A stretch of 29,789 bases of DNA from an uncultured Chitinophagales bacterium (GTDB lineage Bacteria > Bacteroidota > Bacteroidia > Chitinophagales > Chitinophagaceae), in contig CAMPIQ010000027.1 of assembly GCA_946886475.1 (NCBI GenBank), positions 1 through 29,789 of the forward strand, given 5' to 3'. The translations under genes and the position numbers were made by a program. Shown in pieces: positions 14,585-23,107 of this stretch (positions are counted from its first letter, which is position 1; every line of letters starts with the position of its first letter). Under the pieces are notes generated by a model. The model made no database searches. It was not told where the DNA came from and worked only from the letters and a program-made list of their open reading frames with translations.

Positions 14585-15412
14585 ATGTCCCTTTTCGTCA
14601 GTTCGATCAATTCAGGCAGTAACGGAAATTGTTTTTATATAGGTAACGATACAGATGCCATATTGGTTGATGCCGGAATTTCCTGCAGGGAAATTGAAAA
14701 AAGGATGAAGCGGCTGGGTCTTTCAATGCAAAAGCTAAGGGCCGTTTTTATCTCACACGAACATTCCGATCACATAAGGGGCATTCATTCCCTGGTGAAA
14801 AAATATCAGCTGCCGGTTTACATCTCTCCTACCACGGCCCAACACGGAAGGATCTATTTTGACAAAGGTTACCTGCGTTCTTTTAGCGCACATCAACCAG
14901 TTACCATTGGTAATATGTCAATAACTGCTTTCCCAAAATTTCATGATGCATCAGATCCATATAGTTTTACCATAGGCTATGATAAAGTAAAAGTTGGTGT
15001 TTTTACCGATATAGGCATTCCATGCGAACAGGTCATAAAATATTTTCAACAATGTAATGCCGTTTTTCTTGAGGCCAATTATGATGATGAAATGCTCGAT
15101 AATGGCAACTATCCATTTCACTTAAAAAGAAGAATCAGGAGTGACTGGGGACATCTGTCAAATAAACAGGCCCTTGAATTATTTAAAAAACACCGTCCTT
15201 CTTTTATGAGCCATCTCATTCTCTCCCATCTTTCAAAAAACAATAATTGCCCGGAGCTGGTTAAAAATCTATTTGACCAATATGCTTCAGGTGTTCAAAT
15301 GATTGTAGCATCCAGGTTTGAGGAAACACCGGTGCTTCATATCAGATCGGAAATCAAAGAACCCGGAATGATCATTCCCTCCTCCCATGCTCAATTGGAA
15401 CTGGCATTCTGA
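14585..15412 (+). CDS. MBL-fold metallo-hydrolase, YycJ/WalJ type
   Basis: A 275-residue metallo-beta-lactamase-fold protein. The opening SSINSGSNGNCFYIG and VDAGISCREIEKRM are characteristic of the WalJ/YycJ group. Metal ligands are the HEHSDH motif (58-63), a later FHDASDPYSF His/Asp, VFTDIG, and SHLILSHLSKNN near residue 215-220. In Firmicutes WalJ is linked to cell-wall control and to coordinating replication with division and is a likely 5'-3' exonuclease; in Bacteroidota the role is less known. It stands alone between raiA and the nuo operon. Family assignment is good, function only by homology. Confidence 0.88.
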   Translation: MSLFVSSINSGSNGNCFYIGNDTDAILVDAGISCREIEKRMKRLGLSMQKLRAVFISHEHSDHIRGIHSLVKKYQLPVYISPTTAQHGRIYFDKGYLRSFSAHQPVTIGNMSITAFPKFHDASDPYSFTIGYDKVKVGVFTDIGIPCEQVIKYFQQCNAVFLEANYDDEMLDNGNYPFHLKRRIRSDWGHLSNKQALELFKKHRPSFMSHLILSHLSKNNNCPELVKNLFDQYASGVQMIVASRFEETPVLHIRSEIKEPGMIIPSSHAQLELAF

Positions 15413-15653
15413 TGATTTAGCATCTCTCCAGGCTTCCATCTTCTCTCCTTTTGTTTTTAAAGCCTACTATTTCTATTAGCTATATCCTTTGCTTATATGC
15501 AGTTGTCCATGGAACCAAAACTTCTTCAAATATTTCAATCAGGGGATAACCCGTGGAATATTTTATAGTTAATTAGAGAAAAAGAGACCTGAGTGTCGTA
15601 AATTTCAAATGGAATACCGGTATAATTAGTTCAATAACTGAAAATTGCCTGCT

Positions 15654-16004
15654 ATGGGATCTGTATCGCTAATTGTATTAACGCTTGCTGCCCTGCTTTT
15701 TTCAGCGGGTGGGATATTCGCCGGCAGGCTATTCAATAAAGGAAGCAGGAATGCGCAGAAAGGCCAGGCTTATGAATGTGGTATCCCAACCAGAACCTCT
15801 CCATGGAACCAGTTCAATGTTGGTTATTATCTTTTCGCCCTGCTGTTTTTGATCTTCGATGTGGAACTCATCTTCCTTTTTCCCTGGGCCGTGGTAGTGA
15901 AAAAGATCGGCATCATGGCGCTGATCGAGATCGTGATTTTTATATTCATTTTATTTATGGGTCTTTTGTATGCCCACAAAAAAGGAGCATTGAAATGGAT
16001 GTAA
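15654..16004 (+). CDS. nuoA: NADH-quinone oxidoreductase (complex I) subunit A
   Basis: A 116-residue membrane subunit with three transmembrane helices. The conserved loop YECGIPTRTSPWNQFNVGYYLFALLFLIFDVE holds the cysteine and acidic residues of the ND3/NuoA loop near the quinone site. I prefer ATG at 15654 to a TTG three codons earlier. It is the first gene of the operon and overlaps nuoB by 10 nt. Upstream, 15413-15653 has no gene that I can support and no clean two-box promoter. Confidence 0.95.
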   Translation: MGSVSLIVLTLAALLFSAGGIFAGRLFNKGSRNAQKGQAYECGIPTRTSPWNQFNVGYYLFALLFLIFDVELIFLFPWAVVVKKIGIMALIEIVIFIFILFMGLLYAHKKGALKWM

Positions 16005-16546
16005 GAGAACAGATACGTGAACATAATAAGGACTTCCCCGGACAGATCATAGAAACACCTGGTGGTGGAATTATTTCCGGAACATTCAATGACATCGTGA
16101 ACTGGGCAAGGTCCAACTCCTTGTGGCCACTCACTTTTGCAACCAGTTGTTGCGGTATTGAAATGATGAGCACTGCTTCTGCGAAATACGATTTTTCAAG
16201 GTTTGGATTTGAAGTAGCAAGGGCCACGCCCCGGCAGGCCGATGTGATCATCATAGCTGGTACCATTGTAAATAAAATGGCTCCGGTGTTGAAAAGATTG
16301 TACGACCAGATGGCCGACCCGAAATATGTAGTAGCTATGGGTGCATGCGCCATCAGCGGAGGACCATTTTTCTATAACACCTATTCAGTAGTGAAAGGCG
16401 CTGACCATGTAATACCTGTGGACGTGTATATACCCGGTTGTCCTCCACGGCCTGAAGCATTACTTCATGCATTGATAGCCCTGCAGGAGAAAATCAGGAA
16501 CGGATGGACAAGAGAACAGATCCTTTCAGATAAAAAACCATTATGA
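15995..16546 (+). CDS. nuoB: Complex I subunit B (cluster N2 subunit)
   Basis: A 183-residue peripheral subunit that carries iron-sulfur cluster N2, the last electron carrier before quinone. Four ligands are visible: the tandem Cys52-Cys53 in SCCGIEMM, Cys118 in MGACAISGG, and Cys149 in GCPPRPE. The start MDVREQIREHNKDFPGQ at 15995 overlaps the end of nuoA by 10 nt; a longer open frame to the left only reads through nuoA and is not part of the protein. It ends with the ATGA overlap of nuoC. Confidence 0.96.
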   Translation: MDVREQIREHNKDFPGQIIETPGGGIISGTFNDIVNWARSNSLWPLTFATSCCGIEMMSTASAKYDFSRFGFEVARATPRQADVIIIAGTIVNKMAPVLKRLYDQMADPKYVVAMGACAISGGPFFYNTYSVVKGADHVIPVDVYIPGCPPRPEALLHALIALQEKIRNGWTREQILSDKKPL

Positions 16547-16995
16547 CCACGGAAGAAATAAAAAATTATTTGCTGAATGCTTTGCCGGCATGCGTAATTG
16601 ATGAAACAGGTGAATGGCCCAGCATAGCTGTTGAAGCTTCCGGATGGAAACCGCTGGCCAGGCAATTACGTACCTCAGCCCTTGATATGGATTACCTGTT
16701 TTGCTTAACCTGTGTTGACTGGAAAACACACCTAACCATGGTGTATCATCTTTCATCAACAACGCACAGGCAAACGATAGTTTTCAAGATCAAACTTGAC
16801 CGGGATAAACCTGAAATAGAAACCGTATCAGATATCTGGCGTACCGCTGAATTTCATGAAAGAGAGGTATTTGAATTATTCGGTGTGATATTCACCAACC
16901 ATCCTGATCTCAGGAAACTGATACTTACGGATGATTTTGAAGGATATCCTTTAAGAAAAGATTTTGAGGATCCGGTGAATATGGTAAAACTATAG
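16543..16995 (+). CDS. nuoC: Complex I subunit C
   Basis: A 150-residue peripheral-arm subunit (30-kDa subunit type). The signature EFHEREVFELFGVIFTNHPDLRKLILTDDFEGYPLRKDF is the conserved C-terminal half. It overlaps nuoB by 4 nt and is a separate gene from nuoD here, not a fused nuoCD. It helps to anchor NuoD and NuoB in the connecting arm. Confidence 0.95.
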   Translation: MTTEEIKNYLLNALPACVIDETGEWPSIAVEASGWKPLARQLRTSALDMDYLFCLTCVDWKTHLTMVYHLSSTTHRQTIVFKIKLDRDKPEIETVSDIWRTAEFHEREVFELFGVIFTNHPDLRKLILTDDFEGYPLRKDFEDPVNMVKL

Positions 16996-17015
16996 GCTAT
17001 CAGCAAAAGCTTCTA

Positions 17016-18197
17016 TTGATCATTGATTATTCAAATATTGCATTGTATACAGAGACGCAAATACTAAACGACGCTCACCTTTCTTCACTTCCGGAGGGAA
17101 ATGAAGCTGATGGATATCTCGTTATCAATGTAGGTCCGCAGCATCCTGCCACCCATGGCGTACTTCACCTGGTGATCACACTGAATGGAGAAACCATTGT
17201 GAAAATTGAACCGCACCTGGGTTATATACACCGGTCTATCGAAAAAATGTGTGAGAGTCTTAGCTACCGTCAATTCATTTATGTTACCAGCAGGATGGAT
17301 TATCTCTCCGCCCATATTAACAACCATGCATGCGCGTTAGTGATAGAAAAAGGACTACAGGTGGAAGTACCACCCCGTGCCCAGTATATCCGTGTGATCA
17401 TGGATGAACTGACAAGAATAGCTTCACATGAATTGTGGCTTGGTGCGCTGGCCATGGACCTTGGTGCCTTCACTCCCTTCTTTTATACTTTCCGGGAAAG
17501 GGAAACCATTAATGATATCATGGAGGAAACCTGTGGTGCCAGGCTCACCATGAATTATATGTTGCCGGGCGGGGTAATGGCAGATATCCATCAGAATTTT
17601 CAAAAAAGGGTAAAGGATTTCATTAAGTTGTTCAGATCAAAGGAACATGAGTATACCACTCTTGTAACAGATAATATCATATTTCAAAACAGGATGAAGG
17701 GCATCGGCAGATTATCCAGGGCAGATGCCATTTCTTATGGCTGTTCAGGTCCTGTTGCAAGGGCCAGCGGCGTTCAGTGTGATATCCGCAAGGTTTATCC
17801 TTATGAAATTTATAATAAGATAAATTTTGATGAGGTGCTGCAAACCGAAGGCGATGCATTTGCCAGGTATATGGTGCGGGTGAAGGAAATGCAGCAGTCA
17901 GTGAATATTATTGAACAGCTGATTGATCAGATTCCTGATGGTGAGTTCCAGGCTAAGACCAAGGCTGTGATCAAATTACCGAAGGGTGAATTTTATTCAA
18001 GAGTGGAGACCGCCAGAGGTGAGCTGGGCGTATATATAGTAAGTGAAGGCGGAACCACTCCTTACCGGATCAAGTTCCGTTCGCCAGGGTTTTCCAATCT
18101 TTCTGCATTGGATCATATGGCAAGAGGCAGCAAGATCGGCGACCTGATGGCAACCATGGGAACTTTGGATCTGGTAATACCGGATATTGACAGATGA
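17016..18197 (+). CDS. nuoD: Complex I subunit D (49-kDa, quinone-binding)
   Basis: A 393-residue subunit that forms the quinone chamber with NuoB and NuoH. The family signature is complete: INVGPQHPATHGVLHLV with the quinone-site His, HLGYIHRSIEKMCE, DYLSAHINNHACAL, GPVARASGVQCDIRK, and the C-terminal GDLMATMGTLDLVIPDIDR. No ATG lies in frame between an upstream stop at 16965 and the conserved region; TTG at 17016 is the likely start, with a second TTG at 17040 as alternative. It begins 20 nt after nuoC. The gene normally next in the operon, nuoE, is not here. Confidence 0.94.
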   Translation: MIIDYSNIALYTETQILNDAHLSSLPEGNEADGYLVINVGPQHPATHGVLHLVITLNGETIVKIEPHLGYIHRSIEKMCESLSYRQFIYVTSRMDYLSAHINNHACALVIEKGLQVEVPPRAQYIRVIMDELTRIASHELWLGALAMDLGAFTPFFYTFRERETINDIMEETCGARLTMNYMLPGGVMADIHQNFQKRVKDFIKLFRSKEHEYTTLVTDNIIFQNRMKGIGRLSRADAISYGCSGPVARASGVQCDIRKVYPYEIYNKINFDEVLQTEGDAFARYMVRVKEMQQSVNIIEQLIDQIPDGEFQAKTKAVIKLPKGEFYSRVETARGELGVYIVSEGGTTPYRIKFRSPGFSNLSALDHMARGSKIGDLMATMGTLDLVIPDIDR

Positions 18198-18279
18198 AAT
18201 ATTTTTCAATCTGTCTACCTGAAGGAGTGACCCAGGTTTATGAAACAGTTTTGTAAACAATATTTTTAATACAAAAAAT

Positions 18280-18330
18280 GTCTGATAAACTTAAAATTAA
18301 ACGTGATTTAATAAAGTAAGTTTATCAGAC
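18280..18330. repeat. Perfect 14-bp inverted repeat in the nuoD-nuoH spacer
   Basis: GTCTGATAAACTTA (18280-18293) is the exact reverse complement of 18317-18330, with a 23-nt AT-rich loop. It sits in the 163-nt gap (18198-18360) where nuoE, nuoF and nuoG are found in complete operons. No T run follows. The gap has no gene I can support; a 13-codon frame MSDKLKIKRDLIK begins inside the left arm. Confidence 0.75.
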
Positions 18331-18360
18331 CTGGTTCCGCCATTTAAGGCGCAAGGGGTT

Positions 18361-19434
18361 ATGAGTTTTTCATCCATAACAGAATCGATCAACAACTGGT
18401 TGTATGCCAACTTCAATCCCACCTGGGTACTGGTGATTCAATGCGCCATTGTAATGTTATTGGCCATTGGATTATTTGCTGTTTTAGGGCTGGTACTGGT
18501 GCTGATGGAAAGAAAAGTGGCAGCAAGGATGCAGATCAGGCTGGGACCCAATCGCGTGGGTCCGCAGGGCATTTTCCAAACCAGTGCAGATACCTTAAAA
18601 CTGATCATGAAGGAAGGACTGACACCAGATGGTTCAGATAAATTCTTATTCAACCTTGCCCCTTTTATGGTGATGACCGTTGCCATGTTACTATTGGCAC
18701 CCATAGCTTTTGCTAAAAACTTCCAGATATGGGATATCAATATTGGAGTGTTATACATTACAGCTGTTTCATCGCTTTCAGTTATTGGTATCCTGATGGC
18801 CGGATGGGCCAGCAATAATAAATATTCGCTGCTGGGCGCCATGCGGAGCGGTGCTCAGATTGTGAGCTATGAATTATCTGCCGGACTTGCCATTTTAACT
18901 ATCGTTGTATTATCCGGCAGCCTGTCCATTCATGATATTATTATTTCGCAGCAAAATGGATGGTGGTTGTTCAGGGGCCACATCCCAGCCCTTATTGCAT
19001 TTGTAATTTTTATCATTGCAGTAACTGCAGAAACCAACAGGGCGCCATTTGACCTTGCTGAAGCAGAATCGGAACTGACCGCAGGTTTTCATACCGAATA
19101 TTCAGGAATGAGGTTCGCTTTGTTCTTTCTTGCAGAATACATCAACATCTTTATTGTTTGTGCGATCGGTGCCACACTTTTCCTGGGTGGATGGATGCCC
19201 TTACATATCGGGAGCTGGGAAGGATTTAATCATATTATGGATTGGATACCGTCGTCTGTGTGGTTCTTTGGAAAAACATTTTTTCTCATTTTTCTGATCA
19301 TGTGGTTCAGATGGACGTTTCCAAGGATGCGGGTTGACCAGTTATTGAATTTGGAATGGAAATATTTATTGCCGATCAGTTTATTCAACCTTTTGCTGGT
19401 TACGGTGGTGGGGATTATGGGATGGTATTTCTGA
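18361..19434 (+). CDS. nuoH: Complex I subunit H (quinone-channel membrane subunit)
   Basis: A 357-residue membrane protein with about eight to nine helices. It carries the ND1/NuoH signatures: MERKVAARMQIRLGPNRVGPQG at the first cytoplasmic loop and ETNRAPFDLAEAESELTAGFHTEYSGMRFALFFLAEY, the conserved acidic loop of the quinone channel. Start is ATG 18361; the same frame is open back to a TGA at 18304 (reading FNKVSLSDLVPPFKAQGV before the Met), so a longer start without ATG is not excluded but not needed. It is followed by a 343-nt repeat-filled gap before nuoI. Confidence 0.96.
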   Translation: MSFSSITESINNWLYANFNPTWVLVIQCAIVMLLAIGLFAVLGLVLVLMERKVAARMQIRLGPNRVGPQGIFQTSADTLKLIMKEGLTPDGSDKFLFNLAPFMVMTVAMLLLAPIAFAKNFQIWDINIGVLYITAVSSLSVIGILMAGWASNNKYSLLGAMRSGAQIVSYELSAGLAILTIVVLSGSLSIHDIIISQQNGWWLFRGHIPALIAFVIFIIAVTAETNRAPFDLAEAESELTAGFHTEYSGMRFALFFLAEYINIFIVCAIGATLFLGGWMPLHIGSWEGFNHIMDWIPSSVWFFGKTFFLIFLIMWFRWTFPRMRVDQLLNLEWKYLLPISLFNLLLVTVVGIMGWYF

Positions 19435-19455
19435 TCGCGGATGAAGGAGGATTAA

Positions 19456-19727
19456 GGATGAAGGGAATCACGGATAAAAGGAATTACGGATGAAAGGAAT
19501 CGCGGATGAAAGGATGGCCGCGGATGGCCACGGAAACAGTCGTTATAGCGAACGGATATTTTCAGGATCGTTTTGTTAAGAAACAAAGCGAAGCAAATTT
19601 TTTGTGAAGGAGGATCGCGGGTGAAAGGGATCGCGGATGAAAGGATGGCCGCGGATGGCCACGGAAGTGTCGTTATTGCGAGCGGATAGTTTAGGGAACT
19701 ATTGATGTAAGAAACAAGCGAAGCAAA
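19456..19727. repeat. Compound repeat filling the nuoH-nuoI spacer
   Basis: Two levels are present. Three 16-nt units of the type GGATGAAAGGAATCGC start at 19456, 19472 and 19488 and grade into variants to 19131-type endings near 19534. Then a direct repeat of about 98 nt occurs twice, 19499-19597 and 19630-19727; its first 37 nt are identical and the rest is about 85% alike by eye, ending GCGAAGCAAA in both. Each copy contains GGCCGCGGATGGCC, able to fold into a small hairpin. No gene lies between 19435 and 19777. Confidence 0.85.
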
Positions 19728-19777
19728 CGTCCGGATGTGGATGAGAGTATACAGGTCTTAAAAAATTATATCACAAA

Positions 19778-20254
19778 ATGTTCATCAAACAATACATATC
19801 AGAAGTGGTTGGGGCCATAAGATCCTTGTTAAAAGGAATGGGAAGAACGGGATACTATTTTGTAAGGCCTGGAGAGATCATTACGCAACAATATCCTGAC
19901 AATCGTGATACGCTTGTTCTTCCTGAACGTTTCAGGGGTGAAGTGGTTATGCCTCATGATGAAAACAATGAACATGCCTGTACAGGATGTACGGCCTGCG
20001 AACTGGCCTGTCCGAATGCCACGATCAAGATCATTACCAAATTTGATGTATCACCAGAAGGAAAAAGAAAAAAAGCACTTGACACTTTTGTATATCATCT
20101 TGAACTGTGTACTATGTGCAACCTGTGCATAGAGGCCTGCCCTACCGATGCTATAAAAATGGCGCAGCATTTTGAACACAGCGTATTTGACAGGAGTAAA
20201 TTAACTAAAAAGCTGAACCGTCCGGGTTCGAAGATCAGGGAGGGAATTGAATAA
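19778..20254 (+). CDS. nuoI: Complex I subunit I (two [4Fe-4S] ferredoxin-type subunit)
   Basis: A 158-residue subunit with the two CxxCxxCxxxCP motifs of the TYKY/NuoI family: Cys68-Cys71-Cys74-Cys78 and Cys111-Cys114-Cys117-Cys121, binding clusters N6a and N6b that pass electrons to N2. The N-terminal amphipathic helix (MFIKQYISEVVGAIRSLLKGMGRTG) lies on the membrane arm. Its stop and the nuoJ start share one base (TAATG). With nuoF and nuoG absent, this is the most upstream electron carrier encoded here, and would have to take electrons from an unknown donor or from subunits encoded elsewhere. Confidence 0.96.
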   Translation: MFIKQYISEVVGAIRSLLKGMGRTGYYFVRPGEIITQQYPDNRDTLVLPERFRGEVVMPHDENNEHACTGCTACELACPNATIKIITKFDVSPEGKRKKALDTFVYHLELCTMCNLCIEACPTDAIKMAQHFEHSVFDRSKLTKKLNRPGSKIREGIE

Positions 20255-20859
20255 TGAGCGCATCTGCAATTATCTTTTATGCTATTTCCACAGTGATCCT
20301 TGGTGCAGGATTACTGGCTGTTACAACCATGAAGATCTTCAGATCTGCCATCTGGCTGCTGATCTCACTGGTGGGTATTGCGGCCCTGTATTTCTGGATG
20401 CAGGTTGAATTTATTGCTGCTGTTCAGATCATAGTATATGTTGGTGGTATTGTGGTCCTGATTATTTTTTCCATCTTCCTTACCCAGCAATCCGGGAAAG
20501 AAATGCTATCACCTTCAAAAAGAAGGATGTTATTTTCAGCACTGGCTACATTATTCGGATTTGGATTAAGCTATAACCTGATTAGCAATAATGGGTTTAC
20601 CGAAACTGCTTCAAAACCTTTTGTAGTACCTGTTTCCGAAATAGGGATGCAAATGCTCAGCACAAGCGACCATGGATATGTATTGCCTTTTGAGGTAGTG
20701 AGCATGCTTTTACTGTCAGCCATGATAGGCTGTATTGTAATTGCCATCAAACCGACTGATGATCATAAGAAAGTACAGGAAGAAATGATCCATCCCGTTC
20801 CTGCCGAAAGGATCTTGATCAATGAGGTGAGCCAGAAAGAAAAACCTGAAAAAGTATAA
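20254..20859 (+). CDS. nuoJ: Complex I subunit J (ND6-type membrane subunit)
   Basis: A 201-residue membrane subunit with five helices. The conserved segment EFIAAVQIIVYVGGIVVLIIFSIFL with its pi-bulge Tyr/Gly region is the mark of ND6/NuoJ. A hydrophilic C-terminal tail of about 35 residues follows the last helix. It begins on the last base of nuoI and is followed 1 nt later by nuoK. Confidence 0.95.
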   Translation: MSASAIIFYAISTVILGAGLLAVTTMKIFRSAIWLLISLVGIAALYFWMQVEFIAAVQIIVYVGGIVVLIIFSIFLTQQSGKEMLSPSKRRMLFSALATLFGFGLSYNLISNNGFTETASKPFVVPVSEIGMQMLSTSDHGYVLPFEVVSMLLLSAMIGCIVIAIKPTDDHKKVQEEMIHPVPAERILINEVSQKEKPEKV

Positions 20860-20860
20860 A

Positions 20861-21175
20861 ATGGAATCAGTACCTCTTACACATATACTATTTGTAAGCA
20901 CCGCGCTCTTTTTTATTGGCATGTATGGATTGTTCACAAGACGTAACATCATTACCATGCTGATGTCGGTTGAACTTCTTCTGAACAGTATCAATATCAA
21001 TTTTATCGCTTTTAATAAATACCTGTACCCGGACAAACTTGATGGCGTGTTCTTCGTCATCTTTATCATTACCATTGCCGCTGCTGAAGTAGCGGTAGCC
21101 ATTGCCATCATTATCAACTTATACAGAAGCCATAAATCAGTGGACGTTGAAGATGCCGCTGAATTGAAATTTTAA
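20861..21175 (+). CDS. nuoK: Complex I subunit K (ND4L-type membrane subunit)
   Basis: A 104-residue protein with three transmembrane helices. The conserved glutamates of the proton path are visible: MLMSVELLLNSININF in helix 2 and AAAEVAVAIAIIINLYR in helix 3. Spacing to both neighbours is 1-3 nt. Confidence 0.96.
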   Translation: MESVPLTHILFVSTALFFIGMYGLFTRRNIITMLMSVELLLNSININFIAFNKYLYPDKLDGVFFVIFIITIAAAEVAVAIAIIINLYRSHKSVDVEDAAELKF

Positions 21176-21178
21176 GTT

Positions 21179-23101
21179 ATGAGCAACTATTCCTACATAG
21201 CGCTGATTCCTTTGCTTCCGTTCATCAGTTTCATTTTGCTTGGATTGTGGGGAAGAAAAAACTTCAGGAGCTTTTCGGGAATAATCGGTACAGTGTCGAT
21301 ACTGGCCACCACTATATTATCCATATATGCGGCCTGCCAGTATTTTTTTATTGAGGGTGCTGAAATGGGCGCTTATCAAAAGATCATCGTGCTGAATTAT
21401 TCCTGGCTTGAATTTTCTCCCGGCTTATCCATTGACATGGGTATACTTCTCGATCCGGTTTCAGTGATGATGCTGGTGGTGGTAAGCTTTGTATCGCTGA
21501 TGGTTCATATATTCAGCCTGGGATATATGAAGGGGGAGGAAAGATTTGCTACCTATTACAGTTTTCTTTCGCTCTTCAGTTTTTCCATGCTTGGACTGGT
21601 TCTATCGGCAAATATTTTTCAGATCTATATCTTCTGGGAACTTGTTGGCGTTTCCTCTTATCTGCTGATCGGATTTTATTATGAACGGCCATCCGCAGTT
21701 GCCGCTTCCAAAAAAGCATTTATTGTAACAAGGTTTGCCGACCTGGGATTTCTTGTTGGTATTCTCATTCTTGGTTTTTATGCAGGCACGCTTGATTTTG
21801 GAACCCTCATCAGCAGACTGGAATCAACATCATCAACTGAATTTTTACAGATCAGTGCCGCATCATTTCTTGGTGTGTCCATGCTGACCTGGGCACTAGG
21901 TCTTGTATTCATTGGTGGCGCAGGGAAATCTGCCATGTTTCCATTACATATCTGGCTTCCCGATGCCATGGAAGGTCCTACTCCTGTTTCAGCATTGATA
22001 CATGCCGCTACCATGGTGGTGGCGGGTGTTTACCTTGTAGCGAGACTATTTCCATTATTTGCAATAGCCGATGCAGCTTTAGAACTGGTTACTTATACAG
22101 GTGCTTTTTCTGCCATTCTTGCCGCCATCATTGCCTGCACGCAAACCGACATCAAAAGGATACTGGCATTTTCCACCATGTCGCAGATTGGATTTATGAT
22201 GTTTGCCCTGGGCGTTTCCGGTCAATCGGACGCTGGTTATACCGCATCCATGTTCCATTTGTTCACGCATGCATTTTTTAAATCTCTTTTATTCCTGGGA
22301 GCAGGTGCAGTAATTCATCTGGTGCACAGTAATAATATGAAAGATATGGGAGGTTTAAGGAAACTGATGCCGCTTACACATATTTGTTTTTTAATTGGAT
22401 GCCTGGCCATTGCAGGCATTCCTCCTTTCGCAGGATTTTTCTCTAAAGAGGAAATATTGATGGCTGCTTATCAAAGCAACGCATTTATTTTTTATGTTGG
22501 CATACTTACCTCTGCACTTACAGCTTTTTATATGTTCCGGCTTTATTTTTCAATATTCTGGAAGAAGGAAGCAAAAGAGTTGGTGTTGCATCATGGTGAA
22601 GGAAGTTTATCCATGAAATTACCACTGGTGGCACTTGCCATCTGTTCAACAATAGCAGGCTTTATTCCTTTTTCAAATTTTGTAACTGCAAACGGGCGTC
22701 CGGCAGAAGTCCATTTTGATCTTTTATTTTCAATTGCTCCCGTAACATTATCATTGATAGCCATTGTGCTGGCAACGCTGCTCTATAAAAACGAAAACGA
22801 AATGCCCGGAAGGATAGCCGCATTATTTGGCGGCCTGTATAAGGCTGCCTGCCGGAAATTTTATATTGATGAGGTCTATCTGTTTATTACAAGGAAGATC
22901 ATTTTTAATATGGTGGGACGGCCGGCTGCATGGATCGATAAACATATCATTGATGGTTCTGTAAACATGGCTGCTTATGTAACCGGGAGAACATCGGAAT
23001 GGATCAGGGTTGTACAATCAGGACGCGTACAATGGTATGCACTATTCTTTTTTTGCGGCATAGCCTCACTGGCTGTCCTGTTTATTTATTTCTGGAAATA
23101 A
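21179..23101 (+). CDS. nuoL: Complex I subunit L (antiporter-like, with lateral helix)
   Basis: A 640-residue proton-pumping subunit of the Mrp-antiporter type. WELVGVSSYLLIGFYYERPSA and the PLHIWLPDAMEGPTPVSALIHAATMVVAGVYLVAR signature are clear, with the key Glu and Lys residues in these helices; HAFFKSLLFLGAGAVIH is the second conserved block. The C-terminal 150 residues include the long lateral helix region and an extra terminal membrane helix that end the NuoL class and set it apart from NuoM and NuoN. It follows nuoK by 3 nt and precedes nuoM by 6 nt. Confidence 0.96.
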   Translation: MSNYSYIALIPLLPFISFILLGLWGRKNFRSFSGIIGTVSILATTILSIYAACQYFFIEGAEMGAYQKIIVLNYSWLEFSPGLSIDMGILLDPVSVMMLVVVSFVSLMVHIFSLGYMKGEERFATYYSFLSLFSFSMLGLVLSANIFQIYIFWELVGVSSYLLIGFYYERPSAVAASKKAFIVTRFADLGFLVGILILGFYAGTLDFGTLISRLESTSSTEFLQISAASFLGVSMLTWALGLVFIGGAGKSAMFPLHIWLPDAMEGPTPVSALIHAATMVVAGVYLVARLFPLFAIADAALELVTYTGAFSAILAAIIACTQTDIKRILAFSTMSQIGFMMFALGVSGQSDAGYTASMFHLFTHAFFKSLLFLGAGAVIHLVHSNNMKDMGGLRKLMPLTHICFLIGCLAIAGIPPFAGFFSKEEILMAAYQSNAFIFYVGILTSALTAFYMFRLYFSIFWKKEAKELVLHHGEGSLSMKLPLVALAICSTIAGFIPFSNFVTANGRPAEVHFDLLFSIAPVTLSLIAIVLATLLYKNENEMPGRIAALFGGLYKAACRKFYIDEVYLFITRKIIFNMVGRPAAWIDKHIIDGSVNMAAYVTGRTSEWIRVVQSGRVQWYALFFFCGIASLAVLFIYFWK

Positions 23102-23107
23102 TTATTT

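Noticed and set aside
15497..15568. 23-codon frame upstream of nuoA
   Set aside because: It has an ATG and hydrophilic codons but no promoter, family or spacing evidence; too short to support.
15776..15994. N-terminal extension of nuoB
   Set aside because: The longer open frame only reads through nuoA in another frame; the family N-terminus begins at 15995.
18278..18319. 13-codon frame MSDKLKIKRDLIK as a leader peptide gene
   Set aside because: It overlaps the left arm of the inverted repeat as a leader peptide would, but has no run of regulatory codons and no terminator follows.
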